Below are positions 42,847-51,733 of a stretch of 64,000 bases of DNA, piece by piece. Position 1 is the stretch's first letter; each line of letters starts with the position of its first letter. Source of the stretch: Deinococcus sp. QL22 (GTDB taxonomy: Bacteria; Deinococcota; Deinococci; Deinococcales; Deinococcaceae); assembly GCF_023370075.1 (NCBI RefSeq), contig NZ_CP097150.1:558001-622000 (forward strand). Reading direction: 5' to 3'. The notes beneath the pieces were generated by a model. It was given only the letters and a program-made list of their open reading frames with translations, searched no databases and had not been told where the DNA came from. Both the position numbers and the translations under genes were made by a program.

Positions 42847-42915
42847 ATGAGAATCCCAGATTTTCCGCTCAGTGAGGCGATGGCGAGGTCTTGCGCCACC
42901 CGTAACGCCAACTGA
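42847..42915 (+). CDS. Small peptide, cassette 2 (22 residues), orphan
   Basis: Starts MRIPDFPLSEAMARSCA and ends TRNAN. GGAGG 5 nt before the ATG. The first ten residues match the family with a Leu to Pro change at position 7; the tail is different and the Cys is earlier. No P-loop gene follows: downstream DNA has only a short hairpin region near 42945-42965. Confidence 0.5.
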   Translation: MRIPDFPLSEAMARSCATRNAN

Positions 42916-44820
42916 GCGGTTGTTGTTCTGTCCAAGAAGGGAGTCGGCATTTCAGTGCCGGATTCCTTGGCGTTTTTGCCTGTCGTGTCTGTCATTCTTG
43001 ACAACACAGGCATACACGCGACCTTGCGGCCGTGTGGTGCCCTGCTCTTTAGGAGCGTCATGTGTTCAGCTGTTCCCCCGCCACAGGTGTCAATCCCGGT
43101 TGAGAGAGTTGATGACGTTAGAAATCTTACATCATGGATCCTCTGATCAGCACCTGCGATGCGCAGATTTTCACTCCCCGTAGCCTGCAGAGTGCAGTTC
43201 GCTGTCTTCTGCCTTCCAGTCCGCTGCCCCTGGCGTCCCAGACAAGTCCCGCTTCCCCTGACTCAGCATCTGTCTACGGTTCGCTGCAGATCTTTCGGGC
43301 TCCGGCATGTACATTTTCCCCAGTTTCACATGCTGCAGCACGCGGGTCGTCCGAGCTTCCTATGACCGTTGTAAATAGCCTTTATGGCCTTCACGGAAGC
43401 ATTCTACAGAGCCCCTATGGTTGTTCAAGCGCTGCTGACCGTGTTGGGTCGCCTTCTAGGGTTAGTCCCTGCAGAGGACAGGCCGCATGACTGGGCATCA
43501 GCGCTCTCCCTTGCGGGCCATGCAATTGGCACTCGTCGTGCAGCCCTGCTGCTGCATGGACATGCTTGGGGCGCGTTCAAATGCTCATGAAAAAGGCCAA
43601 GTATTGAAGTTGGATGGTGCCTAGCCAACTGTGCTGTCTTTGCCGGTACCATGGTTCAACGTCTGCCCAGACGCCTGTCACACAGCGTTTTCCCTGCTTG
43701 GCTATCGGCAATCATGAGCTACTCTTTTCGGCTGTGCACCGGCTTCAAACGCGGTTTTTGATGCTTGGGCAGGATAAGACAGCTGCATTGGGTGGTGTGT
43801 CAGGTCATGTACCGCCCTCGGTTGTCGTGCTTTCAGCGAACGTAGGCTGCTGAGCGTACGGTTCATAACCCGCAGCCTCTACCTCAGACAGCCGGCACCA
43901 TCCCTGCTCCCAGCTGTCCTGCCCAGTGTTCCATCTGGGCCGCAGGTCTAGCGTCAGGAGCCGTAGGCAAGACGCCACCAGCGTGGCGTAGAAACGGCTA
44001 TCCATGAAGGTTGGCGGCGCTCTTTCATCCACCGCGCCGGGCGTCGTGACGTCCACCATCGGGCTCACGGCAACTGTTGCATTGGAGTAACGAGGCCGCT
44101 GCGGCCATCAGTAAACGACCGCCGCCGATTCAGGCGCTCCCACCACTGCAATTGTGCGGTGACGTCGCGTCATGCAGTCACCCTCGCTTCAGCCTGCCCC
44201 GCTCACCACCTGGAGGGCTCGGCACTTTCGTCCTTGGAGGTTCACAGATGTACCCGACTACACTTCTCCCCTTGTCAGTAGGTCGCCGGGGCAACAGCCT
44301 TATAGGCCGGCCCGTGCGACAGCATGCAGTGACCCTCTGCCCGGTGACAGACCTCATCTGCGCCCACGTTAGGGGTCACGCCAACGAAGACCGGATTTCA
44401 GCCTTGGATGGCCAGCCCCATAGCGTTGTCCAGTGGACAGATACTCGTACGCTGACTTGCAGCCCAGTCGTTCTGCACGAACGAGGCCAGTGTAGGAGCC
44501 ACTGGTATGGCAAACCACCGGCAGCACTCTCTGTGCTTACTGTTCAAACAGACAGGCAGCCTGGGATTGCCCTTCTTCGGGACATCGGGTTCAGTTCAGC
44601 AACAGGGCAGGTTGAGGCGCATCACCTTGGGAGTTTGCCCCGAACAGCCTCGACCACCCAGACGCTGCGCGTTCCCAGAACGCAGGTACATTGGCGTGGG
44701 GGACACCTCTGCGTTCGCCCACAGCTGTTCTCTCTGATGGCAGCCGTGGGCCGCTCCATGCCGCCCCCTGCCGCTGCGGGTCACCATGAGTGAGGTCCAA
44801 GAATCACCTCATGAGCGAGA
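42916..44820. other. Gene-poor 1.9-kb stretch
   Basis: No gene can be supported with confidence. An open frame of 238 codons (44077-44793, plus strand, TTG start) has a random-looking composition without membrane or domain features. An 87-codon frame on the minus strand (43805-44068) contains RPRWNTGQDSWEQGWCRLSE and looks more natural but has no family. The mixture of frames suggests decayed genes or mobile debris. Confidence 0.35.
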
Positions 44821-46038
44821 TTGTCCGTCCCAGCTCTTCAATGGCCAGCGTCACGTAGGCTTTGGAAGATCAGTTTGAGCTTACATCTCCTGATAGCTCA
44901 GGCCCTCTTGCTGATGTTGGGGCTGATGGGGGTCGCTACCGCGAGTCCGGAACGCATCTTGGATCACGGGGTAAAAGTCATACTCGCCTTGCTGGTCACG
45001 TTTGTAGTCGCCGGCCTCAAGCCGCGTACCCTATTAAGGGCTGCGCCCATCGTCTGGGGTACGGCACTCGTGCTGCTGCTGCTTACTCTTTTCATTGGAC
45101 AGGGAACCATGACCAGCCCAGGGACACGGCGGTGGCTGGTGCTGGGCCCTGTGCAGTTCCAACCCTCCGAACTCGCCAAACTGGGGCTGCTGCTTCAACT
45201 TGCATCCTTTTTCGCCCGTCGCGGGGTTCGGTACAAGCTGTTGAGTGCCACTTTAATCATCATTTCCACAACGGGACTGATTCTGCTGGAACCAGACTTA
45301 GGCACAGCGGTGCTGACGTTCAGTTTAGGCATCGTCTTGATGTTTGCGGCTGGCGTGCACCTTCTAAACATCACCGGATTCCTGTTTGCGCTCGGCCTGT
45401 TGAGTCTTCCGATGGTTGCCCGGTACTTGGAAGCGCACCGCTACATCCTAGAGCGTCTATTTGGTCATGTAGACCGCGCTAACACCCTGCCCACAGGGTT
45501 GGATCAGATTGGGATGGCACACCGTGATCTGCAGTTTGGAGGGTGGTGGGGCCAGGGCATGGACGGTCTAAGATACGCGTATTTTGCGGCACACACGGAC
45601 ATGATTGTGGCGTCTATCGGATTTGCCCTCGGCTTTTTAGGCGTGGCACTCCTGTTGTTTGCGTACTGGCTGGTCGTGTCGACTGCCCTACAGGTCACGC
45701 ATCTGGCCAGCCGCCTTAAACCTCTATCGCCGGACGTGCATGGCACCACCCTCCTCGCGACTGGCGCCATGTTCATGGTCGTTGGTCAGGCATTCGTCAA
45801 CCTCGCGGTCGCCGCGGGCATTCTCCCCGTCACTGGCGTTCCTTTACCGCTAGTCAGTTATGGCTTTTCCAGCATGCTCATGATGAGTGTGGCTTTGGGG
45901 GTGATTCACAGTGCGTTCCGGCACATCCGTCATGCATTGGCTGAAGCTACAGGTGATGAAACTTCACCGTCCAGTGCCTGCCCAGACAGCACCGAAGGAT
46001 CACTTCCTTTGGGTGTGCCAGAGGAGATGGTGGGGTGA
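44821..46038 (+). CDS. FtsW/RodA/SpoVE-family protein
   Basis: A 405-residue SEDS-family membrane protein with about ten helices, related to the peptidoglycan polymerases and lipid II-handling proteins FtsW and RodA. Diagnostic segments are RRWLVLGPVQFQPSELAKLG, LLEPDLGTAVLTFSLG with the conserved Glu-Pro-Asp, the extracellular loop with GQGMDGLRYAYFAAHTDMI, and the C-terminal GVPLPLVSYGFSSMLMMSVA. The TTG start at 44821 is uncertain, with GAGCGAGA upstream; the first 15 residues may not be real. It stands without division genes, so it is probably an accessory paralogue. Confidence 0.85.
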   Translation: MSVPALQWPASRRLWKISLSLHLLIAQALLLMLGLMGVATASPERILDHGVKVILALLVTFVVAGLKPRTLLRAAPIVWGTALVLLLLTLFIGQGTMTSPGTRRWLVLGPVQFQPSELAKLGLLLQLASFFARRGVRYKLLSATLIIISTTGLILLEPDLGTAVLTFSLGIVLMFAAGVHLLNITGFLFALGLLSLPMVARYLEAHRYILERLFGHVDRANTLPTGLDQIGMAHRDLQFGGWWGQGMDGLRYAYFAAHTDMIVASIGFALGFLGVALLLFAYWLVVSTALQVTHLASRLKPLSPDVHGTTLLATGAMFMVVGQAFVNLAVAAGILPVTGVPLPLVSYGFSSMLMMSVALGVIHSAFRHIRHALAEATGDETSPSSACPDSTEGSLPLGVPEEMVG

Positions 46039-46269
46039 ACCCAAAGTACCAGTTCAACGTCCTGTTGATGCTGTCCTTAAGAACGGACTATCCACACGAT
46101 CCAAACAGGAAAAACCACCTTCACAGCTTCCCGCTCGGATTTTGAGATAGTGCTTCTCCCCCGTCTCTTATGGCCTGGAGCACTGGAACGCCCGTCAACT
46201 TCAGCCGTCCTCTCTTGATCTGTCACCTTGTGGTCAAGGCTGTTTCACCTGCCATCATCAAGAACGGCG

Positions 46270-46703
46270 CAGAACCATTCTTTGGGTTCCCGTGGCGCAG
46301 GTCTGCGCACGCATATTCTGGTGGGTGTCAGCGCCGCGCTGTTCATGGTGCTGGGCGAGTTGTTGGTCAACACTTTTGCTAAAGAAGACAATCAGGTGCG
46401 CTTTGACCTGATTGTCTTCTGGGTGCAGTGGTGAGCGGCGTCAGCTTTCTGGGTGCAGGGGCCATCTTTTCAGACCGGCACGGCAAGGAGGCCAAAGGTC
46501 TGACCACCGCGGCAGGTCTGCTGGCAACGGCAGGCATTGGGGTGGCGTGTGGGTTACATCTGTATATCCTGGGGACAGGAGCCACCGCCCTGTTTTTGCT
46601 GACACTGGGCGTGCTGTGGCGCGTCTCGGAATGGGAGAACGGGCACAACGAGAAGTGTGAGGCCAATAGCTCGGCGCAGAACAGGGAAGGTCAGAACGAC
46701 TAA
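46270..46703 (+). pseudogene. MgtC/SapB-family protein, frameshifted and 5'-truncated
   Basis: The first frame reads [20 protein letters not shown] and stops at 46434; the second frame reads [20 protein letters not shown] and GLTTAAGLLATAGIGVACGL, the membrane part of MgtC proteins that are linked to magnesium and acid stress. The frame shift falls at a perfect 15-bp inverted repeat at 46383-46420. The N-terminal helix with the family Gly/Arg start is absent. The protein is almost certainly not made. Confidence 0.7.
46383..46420. repeat. 15-bp perfect inverted repeat inside mgtC remnant
   Basis: AGAAGACAATCAGGT and its exact complement, separated by 8 nt (GCGCTTTG). It occupies the place where the mgtC frame breaks, which suggests that the duplication or inversion created it. 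Confidence 0.8.
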
Positions 46704-47073
46704 AATTGGCTCAGGATGAGGTCAGCGCGTTTTGTTCTGTACTCCCAATGCCTGCGTGGAAACCCAGCACACCGCGTGCCGCCGCGTTCAAGTGTCAAAT
46801 GCTGGCACCATACACTAGGCGCGTCAATGGTCATGGGTGTTGCTCCAGACAGATTCACAACGCAGGGTACTGGCTGGAAGTGGAATGTGTGGAGTCCTGT
46901 CCAGAACACAGCTGAACTCTGTTGATGGTAACGGGTAGGTGGCTCCTCCGGCCATGAGGCAGGAGCGGCACAGAAAGCCCGACCTCCACTCCGTTGAAAG
47001 GCCGGACTTCATGCGCTGCTCCGCGTTCGCATCCCCCGAGCCTGCTGCTCCGCGTCTGCGTGGCGACAAAATA

Positions 47074-47107
47074 ACAGGTTATCCACAAGCACCTGTGGAT
47101 AACCTGT
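47074..47107. repeat. Inverted pair of DnaA boxes
   Basis: ACAGGTTATCCACA and its perfect complement flank 6 nt. Each arm contains the consensus DnaA box TTATCCACA. Could be a DnaA-regulated or titration site, or part of an origin; no replication gene is adjacent. Confidence 0.6.
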
Positions 47108-47252
47108 CAATAGTGAAGCAAACGTTAACTGGACTGGGGGTCACTGCGGTGACTTGCTCCTGCTGAAGCGTGGAGGGGCGCTTGCCTGATAGTGAGGCCA
47201 AGTGGGGTGGAACTTCACTTCCCCTCCATATCGGGCTGAATTAGACGAATTG

Positions 47253-47282
47253 AAGGCGATCCTCATGGGTCGCCTTTCTTCT
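47253..47282 (+). terminator. Rho-independent terminator candidate
   Basis: AAGGCGA and TCGCCTT form a 7-bp stem with a 10-nt loop, followed by TCTTCTT. It lies downstream of no obvious plus-strand gene, so the transcript it ends is unclear. Confidence 0.45.
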
Positions 47283-47758
47283 TAAGCTCCACTGCGCTGC
47301 TTCCATGCGTTTCGGGTACGACTTCACTCGCCCAGTCATCGCTGATGGATCCCATCAGGACGGCTCGTCCTGCAGGGCCCCGCGTAGGGCTGCAACCTCC
47401 TCGCGGAGGGCCGCAAGTTCATCTTGCACACTGCCCTTGGCCCCGTCTTTGTTCTCCGGGTTTATGTGGTCGGACGATTTTCGATGCCCCACTACGGCTT
47501 GGCTGACCTGTACACCGATGACTCTAACCCCGCACTGATGTTTCTGACCCGGCCCGCGTGACCATCCTGACTCCTGCTGATCCAGAGGCTCTATCCGCCA
47601 TGAACAGCAGTTGGCGGCGGCCTCGGTCGGCACGCAATATGTCTCTTTGCCACGTTCACCTTACAAGATTCGCCAGGCTCAGCTTCTACAGGGCCATCAT
47701 AAATTGTCAATGACTGGCAAATTGCCATCTTCGTGTGCTACTGTAATGGGGAGACCCT

Positions 47759-48082
47759 ATGCCAACTAAACCCACTTCCCGAGTTCAATCCCTGGTTCGC
47801 CACGCGCTCGAAGAACAGGATGCCCGAGGCCATCAAGGTGACCTTCCCGAGGGCAAAGTCACCCTGCGTCTGCAGGCCATCGATTTCTACTGGCTCTCGC
47901 AACTCGCCGAGTTGATGGACGCCACCCGCACCCGTGCCGCCGCCCAGTTGCTCTCAGCTGCTATCCGTGACGCCGCCGAGACCGCCGGTCTCCCCACCAA
48001 AGGCGACGAGTTTCAAGCCGCCTTCCAGGCCTTCTTGGCTCAGGAATTCCCTCACGAAACTTCTCCACCTGCTGAGAGCTGA
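47759..48082 (+). CDS. Unrecognised 107-residue protein upstream of the antiporter
   Basis: GGGGAGA lies just before the ATG. The protein has a basic start (MPTKPTSRVQSLVRHALEEQ), a short strand GKVTLRLQAI followed by two helices (DFYWLSQLAELMDATRTRAAAQ and LLSAAIRDAAETAG), an order reminiscent of ribbon-helix-helix DNA-binding proteins, and a tail rich in Glu/Phe. It ends 17 nt before the antiporter gene and is probably co-transcribed; a regulator of that gene is possible but not shown. Confidence 0.6.
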   Translation: MPTKPTSRVQSLVRHALEEQDARGHQGDLPEGKVTLRLQAIDFYWLSQLAELMDATRTRAAAQLLSAAIRDAAETAGLPTKGDEFQAAFQAFLAQEFPHETSPPAES

Positions 48083-48099
48083 ATCACCAAGGAGCCGAC

Positions 48100-49785
48100 A
48101 TGCCTCACCACACTGACCTGATCGCGGCCCTGGCCATCGGCCTGACCCTGGCCTTCTTCGGCGGCCTCCTCGCGACCCGGTTGCGCCTGCCTCCTTTGGT
48201 CGGTTACCTGCTGGCCGGCATCGTGGTCGGCCCCTTCACCCCCGGGTTTGTCGCTGACGCTGCCATCGCCGCACAACTCTCCGAAATCGGGGTGATGCTG
48301 CTGATGTTCGGCGTCGGCCTGCATTTCTCGATCAGCGACCTCTTGGCCGTCCGCCGCATCGCTGTGCCCGGGGCCTTACTCCGCATCGTCATGATCACAG
48401 TGCTCAGTACCGTGGTCTCGCAGTGGTGGGGCTGGACAGTCGGGCAGGGCATCATCCTTGGTCTGGCTCTTTCCGTGGCCAGTACCGTGGTCTTGTTGCG
48501 GGCCCTGGAGGAGCGCGGAACCCTTGACACCTCCAACGGGAAAATTGCGGTGGGCTGGCTGGTGGTCGAAGACCTCATCATGGTCTTGGCCCTCGTGATG
48601 CTGCCCGCTCTGGCCCCGCTGCTCGGGAGCAATGAGGGCGGCTCGCTGGATCTGGGTGCCCTGGGCATTGCTCTACTGCTCACGCTCGGCAAGATGATCT
48701 TGTTCGTGGCCGTCATGATGATCGTCGGACGGCGCTTGATTCCTTGGGTGCTGGCCCGCGTCGCCCGAATTGGCTCCAGAGAATTGTTTACCCTGGCCGT
48801 GCTCGGCACTGCACTGGGAATCGCGTACGCGGCAGGGGCACTCTTCGATGTGTCCTTTGCACTTGGAGCCTTCCTCGCAGGTGTGGTGGCGAGTGAGAGC
48901 AAGTTCAGTCAGCAGGTGGCAGAGGATGCCCTCCCGTTTCAGGATGCGTTCGCGGTGCTGTTTTTTGTGTCGGTCGGCATGCTGTTCAATCCCGCGATTC
49001 TTCTTCAGGCTCCGCTGCTGGTGTTGGCCATTGCCCTGATCATCATCGTGGCAAAGACCCTGGTGGCCTTCTTCACCATGAGGGTGCTCAAAGCGTCGTT
49101 CTCGACGGCCTTGACCGTGGCGATCTCCTTGGCCCAGATCGGGGAGTTCTCGTTCATTCTGGCGACCCTGGGCCGGGACTTGGAGCTGCTGAGCGCTCAG
49201 GGGCAAAACCTCATTCTGGCCGGCGCGATCGTGTCGATCATCGTCAACCCCTTCCTGTTCCGCCTGATTCCCATTATTGAGGCGTGGCAGCAGCGCCGCG
49301 CGCCTCAGACGGTACCTCAGGATCTGACGCAGGGTGGCTTATCCCAGCACGCGGTTCTGGTGGGGTATGGCCGAGTCGGTCACTTGATCATGCACATGCT
49401 CCAGGAACACCACGTTCCCTTCGTGGTGATTGAGTCCGACGAGCGCCGCATCGAGGAGCTCCGGACGTTGAAGCTTCTGGTGGTCTATGGGGACGCGGCG
49501 CGGGCAGACGTCCTTTCACGTGCCGGGATTGGGGAGGCCAGTGTGGTGATCATTGCGACGCCGGATGGCCCGCAATCCCAGCTGATCCTGGAGCAGGTGC
49601 GCGAGATGAACCCGACCGTGCACGTCACCGCCAGAACGCACGACGAACACACCCAGCAAGCGCTGCGGAACTTGGGGGCCAATGACGTGCTGTACGGCGA
49701 GTACGAACTTGGCTTGGCCATGGGGAACCATGTGATCGCCGCTTTGGATCTCCCCTCCACGCGCTTAATCCCCTTGACTCCATAA
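48100..49785 (+). CDS. CPA2-family K+/H+ antiporter, KefB/YbaL-like
   Basis: A 561-residue protein. About 12 helices make the Na+/H+ exchanger domain (RLRLPPLVGYLLAGIVVGPF, LALSVASTVVLLRALEERGT, GWLVVEDLIMVLALVMLPAL, LGAFLAGVVASESKFSQQVA). The cytoplasmic part after about residue 415 is a TrkA-N/RCK domain with NAD-binding HAVLVGYGRVGHLI and ESDERRIEELRTLK. The family exports K+ in exchange for protons, often gated by glutathione adducts or nucleotides. It follows the small regulator-like gene closely. Start is the only good ATG. Confidence 0.92.
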   Translation: MPHHTDLIAALAIGLTLAFFGGLLATRLRLPPLVGYLLAGIVVGPFTPGFVADAAIAAQLSEIGVMLLMFGVGLHFSISDLLAVRRIAVPGALLRIVMITVLSTVVSQWWGWTVGQGIILGLALSVASTVVLLRALEERGTLDTSNGKIAVGWLVVEDLIMVLALVMLPALAPLLGSNEGGSLDLGALGIALLLTLGKMILFVAVMMIVGRRLIPWVLARVARIGSRELFTLAVLGTALGIAYAAGALFDVSFALGAFLAGVVASESKFSQQVAEDALPFQDAFAVLFFVSVGMLFNPAILLQAPLLVLAIALIIIVAKTLVAFFTMRVLKASFSTALTVAISLAQIGEFSFILATLGRDLELLSAQGQNLILAGAIVSIIVNPFLFRLIPIIEAWQQRRAPQTVPQDLTQGGLSQHAVLVGYGRVGHLIMHMLQEHHVPFVVIESDERRIEELRTLKLLVVYGDAARADVLSRAGIGEASVVIIATPDGPQSQLILEQVREMNPTVHVTARTHDEHTQQALRNLGANDVLYGEYELGLAMGNHVIAALDLPSTRLIPLTP

Positions 49786-49836
49786 ACCACCACCAGGTTG
49801 CGACCCGGCCCTTTTCAATGCACTGGGAGCATTCCA

Positions 49837-50196
49837 ATGTCCCACCCCCCGAGTTCGCCACCCGGTATCATTCCGCCTAGAAGTGACTTGCCTGCTGGCC
49901 CGGTACTTTGGGTTCACTCCACACACACCCGCGCCGTGTTACAAACGCTGCTGCACAGGCATCCCGCGCCCATGCACGGCTACGACCTCAGCAAAGCCAC
50001 CGACCTCAAAAGTGGCACGCTGTACCCGATCCTCAAACGCCTGCACGAGCAGGGGCACCTGAACGCCGACTGGGAAGCCTCGCCGCATCCCGGCAAACCA
50101 CCTCGGCACATCTACACCCTGACCGCCAGCGGGATCAGTCTGGCGCGGGAGACACCAGAGTGGGCAACGAAAGGAATCAAGGGGGTGCTGATATGA
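49837..50196 (+). CDS. PadR-family regulator
   Basis: A 119-residue regulator from the ATG at 49837 (GGGAG upstream). The winged helix shows AVLQTLLHRHPAPMHGYDLSK, LKSGTLYPILKRLHEQGHLN and the wing PRHIYTLTASGISLARE, the standard PadR fold. It overlaps the next gene by 4 nt (ATGA), an arrangement where PadR commonly controls a membrane protein or transporter. Confidence 0.88.
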   Translation: MSHPPSSPPGIIPPRSDLPAGPVLWVHSTHTRAVLQTLLHRHPAPMHGYDLSKATDLKSGTLYPILKRLHEQGHLNADWEASPHPGKPPRHIYTLTASGISLARETPEWATKGIKGVLI

Positions 50197-50771
50197 AGGG
50201 CGAGGACTGGACAACAGGCATTGAGCATGAGGCGCAGAGCGTGGATGACCCGGTTTGGGCTGCGCAGGCTCGACACCTGGCGCGGCGGCAACGCTTCTGG
50301 GTTTCGACAGGCCGTGTCGCGCTGGCCGTGGTCGTCCTGGAAGCCGCAGTGTTGCTTCTCAATGCCGTGCAGGTACAACAAAACCTCAACTCCATGCTCA
50401 GCCGCCCCTGGTTTACCACGGAGGCAGCATGGTGGGCGTATGCCGTCTCCTTGGTGGGCCTCGCCTATCTGGGTGCAGGTATGCTGTTGGGGTTGTTTCG
50501 CCTCAGTCCTCGCTTGGCCGTCCCTATCGCTTTGGCCTTCCCACTGTTTGAGCTCATGACGAGCGCGCTCGTGCCCCGTACCGGCAAACCCTTTCCCGGT
50601 TCTCCACTCGAAACTGCAGACCTCAATCCACGTGTGGCGTGGGCCGATCTCGGCCCATGGATGTCCACCCCATGGTTCTGGGTTCAGGCGGTGGTCATCG
50701 GCCTGAGTGTCTGGGCCGGCATTGGCCTGGGCGCCCGTCGGTACACCACACGGACGTTGGCCCGCACATGA
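50193..50771 (+). CDS. Membrane protein coupled to PadR
   Basis: A 192-residue protein with an acidic N-terminal segment (EHEAQSVDDPVWAAQARHLA) and about four helices: VALAVVVLEAAVLLLNAVQV, AWWAYAVSLVGLAYLGAGML, LAVPIALAFPLFELMTSALV and FWVQAVVIGLSVWAGIGLGA. No family is recognised. Translational coupling to the PadR gene suggests one regulated unit. Confidence 0.7.
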   Translation: MKGEDWTTGIEHEAQSVDDPVWAAQARHLARRQRFWVSTGRVALAVVVLEAAVLLLNAVQVQQNLNSMLSRPWFTTEAAWWAYAVSLVGLAYLGAGMLLGLFRLSPRLAVPIALAFPLFELMTSALVPRTGKPFPGSPLETADLNPRVAWADLGPWMSTPWFWVQAVVIGLSVWAGIGLGARRYTTRTLART

Positions 50772-50843
50772 TCCATGCTGATGAGGGGACGCCCAGCACC
50801 ACGAGGCTGACGCTGCCTGATGTGGAACACGGGCCAGGTTGAA

Positions 50844-51392
50844 ATGATGAACGCGTTGCCGCTGGTGCCGCACCACACGACGGGAGAACTGTGGACGCAT
50901 GAGCGAAGTTGTCGGTGTGCGGTCGAGCAACGGCGTACCCAGGCCATCGCGCTCTTATCGGAAGGTTTCTCACCACATGAGATCCAGCGCCTCACGCGCC
51001 TGAGCGCTCCCGTCTACGCCAATGTGGTTCACGCTTATAACCAGCACGGGCTGGCGGGCTTGCGGGACAGACGTCAACACAATCGGGGTCGTCCTCCACG
51101 CCTCTCGGATCAGCAGTTAGAGCTGCTGATGCAAACCATTCGGCATGATCAGGATCAAGGCATCCTTTGGAACGCGCCGAAGGTTCAGGCCTATGCGGCA
51201 GACGTGCTGGGGGAACAGCTGCACCGCAGACGGTGTTACGAATTGCTTGAAGTCATGGGTCTGCCGTGGCCCGTTCCCCAGCCTGCCTCTGAGCAAGCGG
51301 CCCCCAAAGCTCCGTATGAGGTCAAAAAATACGCTTTGCTGAAGCGGTTGGAGAGGGTGTCCGAAGCGCTGAAGTGCAGAGTCACGGTATGA
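50844..51392 (+). CDS. IS630-type helix-turn-helix protein lacking DDE domain
   Basis: A 182-residue protein resembling the N-terminal part of IS630/Tc1-mariner transposases: RTQAIALLSEGFSPHEIQRL and LSAPVYANVVHAYNQHGLAG, then GLRDRRQHNRGRPPRLSDQQ, a winged-helix region (LWNAPKVQAYAADVLGEQLH), and a second HTH (RRRCYELLEVMGLP). The catalytic DDE domain is absent and the frame ends cleanly. It may be a first ORF of a two-frame element that lost the second, or a domesticated DNA-binding protein. ATG at 50844 or 50847. Confidence 0.65.
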   Translation: MMNALPLVPHHTTGELWTHERSCRCAVEQRRTQAIALLSEGFSPHEIQRLTRLSAPVYANVVHAYNQHGLAGLRDRRQHNRGRPPRLSDQQLELLMQTIRHDQDQGILWNAPKVQAYAADVLGEQLHRRRCYELLEVMGLPWPVPQPASEQAAPKAPYEVKKYALLKRLERVSEALKCRVTV

Positions 51393-51484
51393 AACCATTG
51401 TTCTGGCACTCACTTCACTGATTGCCCGCATCCCCTCAGATCAATCGGGCAATGTGGGGAGATGTTATCTGAATTGTCCGTGAC

Positions 51485-51673
51485 TCAAGAGCGGGTGCCG
51501 ACCCACCAGCTCAGGCCCAGCGTCAAGGCCATGACCCCCGCCATGAACAAGAGTTGGCGGCTACCTCGGCGGCCAGTGTCCAGCGGGCCGAGGGTAAAGC
51601 CGAGCACCACGGCCATCAGGGTCAAGACCGAACCGACCAAGAACGTCAGGCGGCGTTGAAGAGGTGTGTCCAT
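51485..51673 (-). CDS. Small membrane protein, two helices
   Basis: A 62-residue protein starting MDTPLQRRLTFLVGSVLTLM. Two hydrophobic stretches (LTFLVGSVLTLMAVVLGFTL and LLFMAGVMALTLGLSWWVGT) are joined by a basic loop (DTGRRGSR). No ribosome-binding site, but TACGCT lies 5 nt before the ATG as in leaderless genes. Function is unknown. Confidence 0.5.
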   Translation of the reverse strand: MDTPLQRRLTFLVGSVLTLMAVVLGFTLGPLDTGRRGSRQLLFMAGVMALTLGLSWWVGTRS

Positions 51674-51733
51674 AAAGCAGCGTACACCGCTCAGACGAGC
51701 GCACATCCGGTTCTGCCCAAGCAGACGTGCCGG

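Larger units (their letters stand above)
46704..47758. other. Intergenic region with DnaA-box dyad and hairpins
   Basis: About 1 kb without a convincing gene. It holds an inverted pair of DnaA boxes (47074-47107), a terminator-like hairpin (47253-47276) and short protein-like frames without starts: a minus-strand coiled-coil end (VQDELAALREEVAALRGALQ, stop at 47355) and a plus-strand end (PHYGLADLYTDDSNPALMFL, stop near 47562). These overlap each other on opposite strands, so at most one is a real remnant. Confidence 0.35.

Noticed and set aside
44077..44793. 238-codon open frame on the plus strand
   Set aside because: TTG start without a ribosome-binding site, random-looking composition rich in His, Arg, Ser and Pro, no domain or hydrophobic pattern.
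47355..47633. Coiled-coil frame on the minus strand
   Set aside because: Only the last 25 residues look protein-like, the rest does not, no ribosome-binding site, and another plausible frame overlaps on the plus strand.
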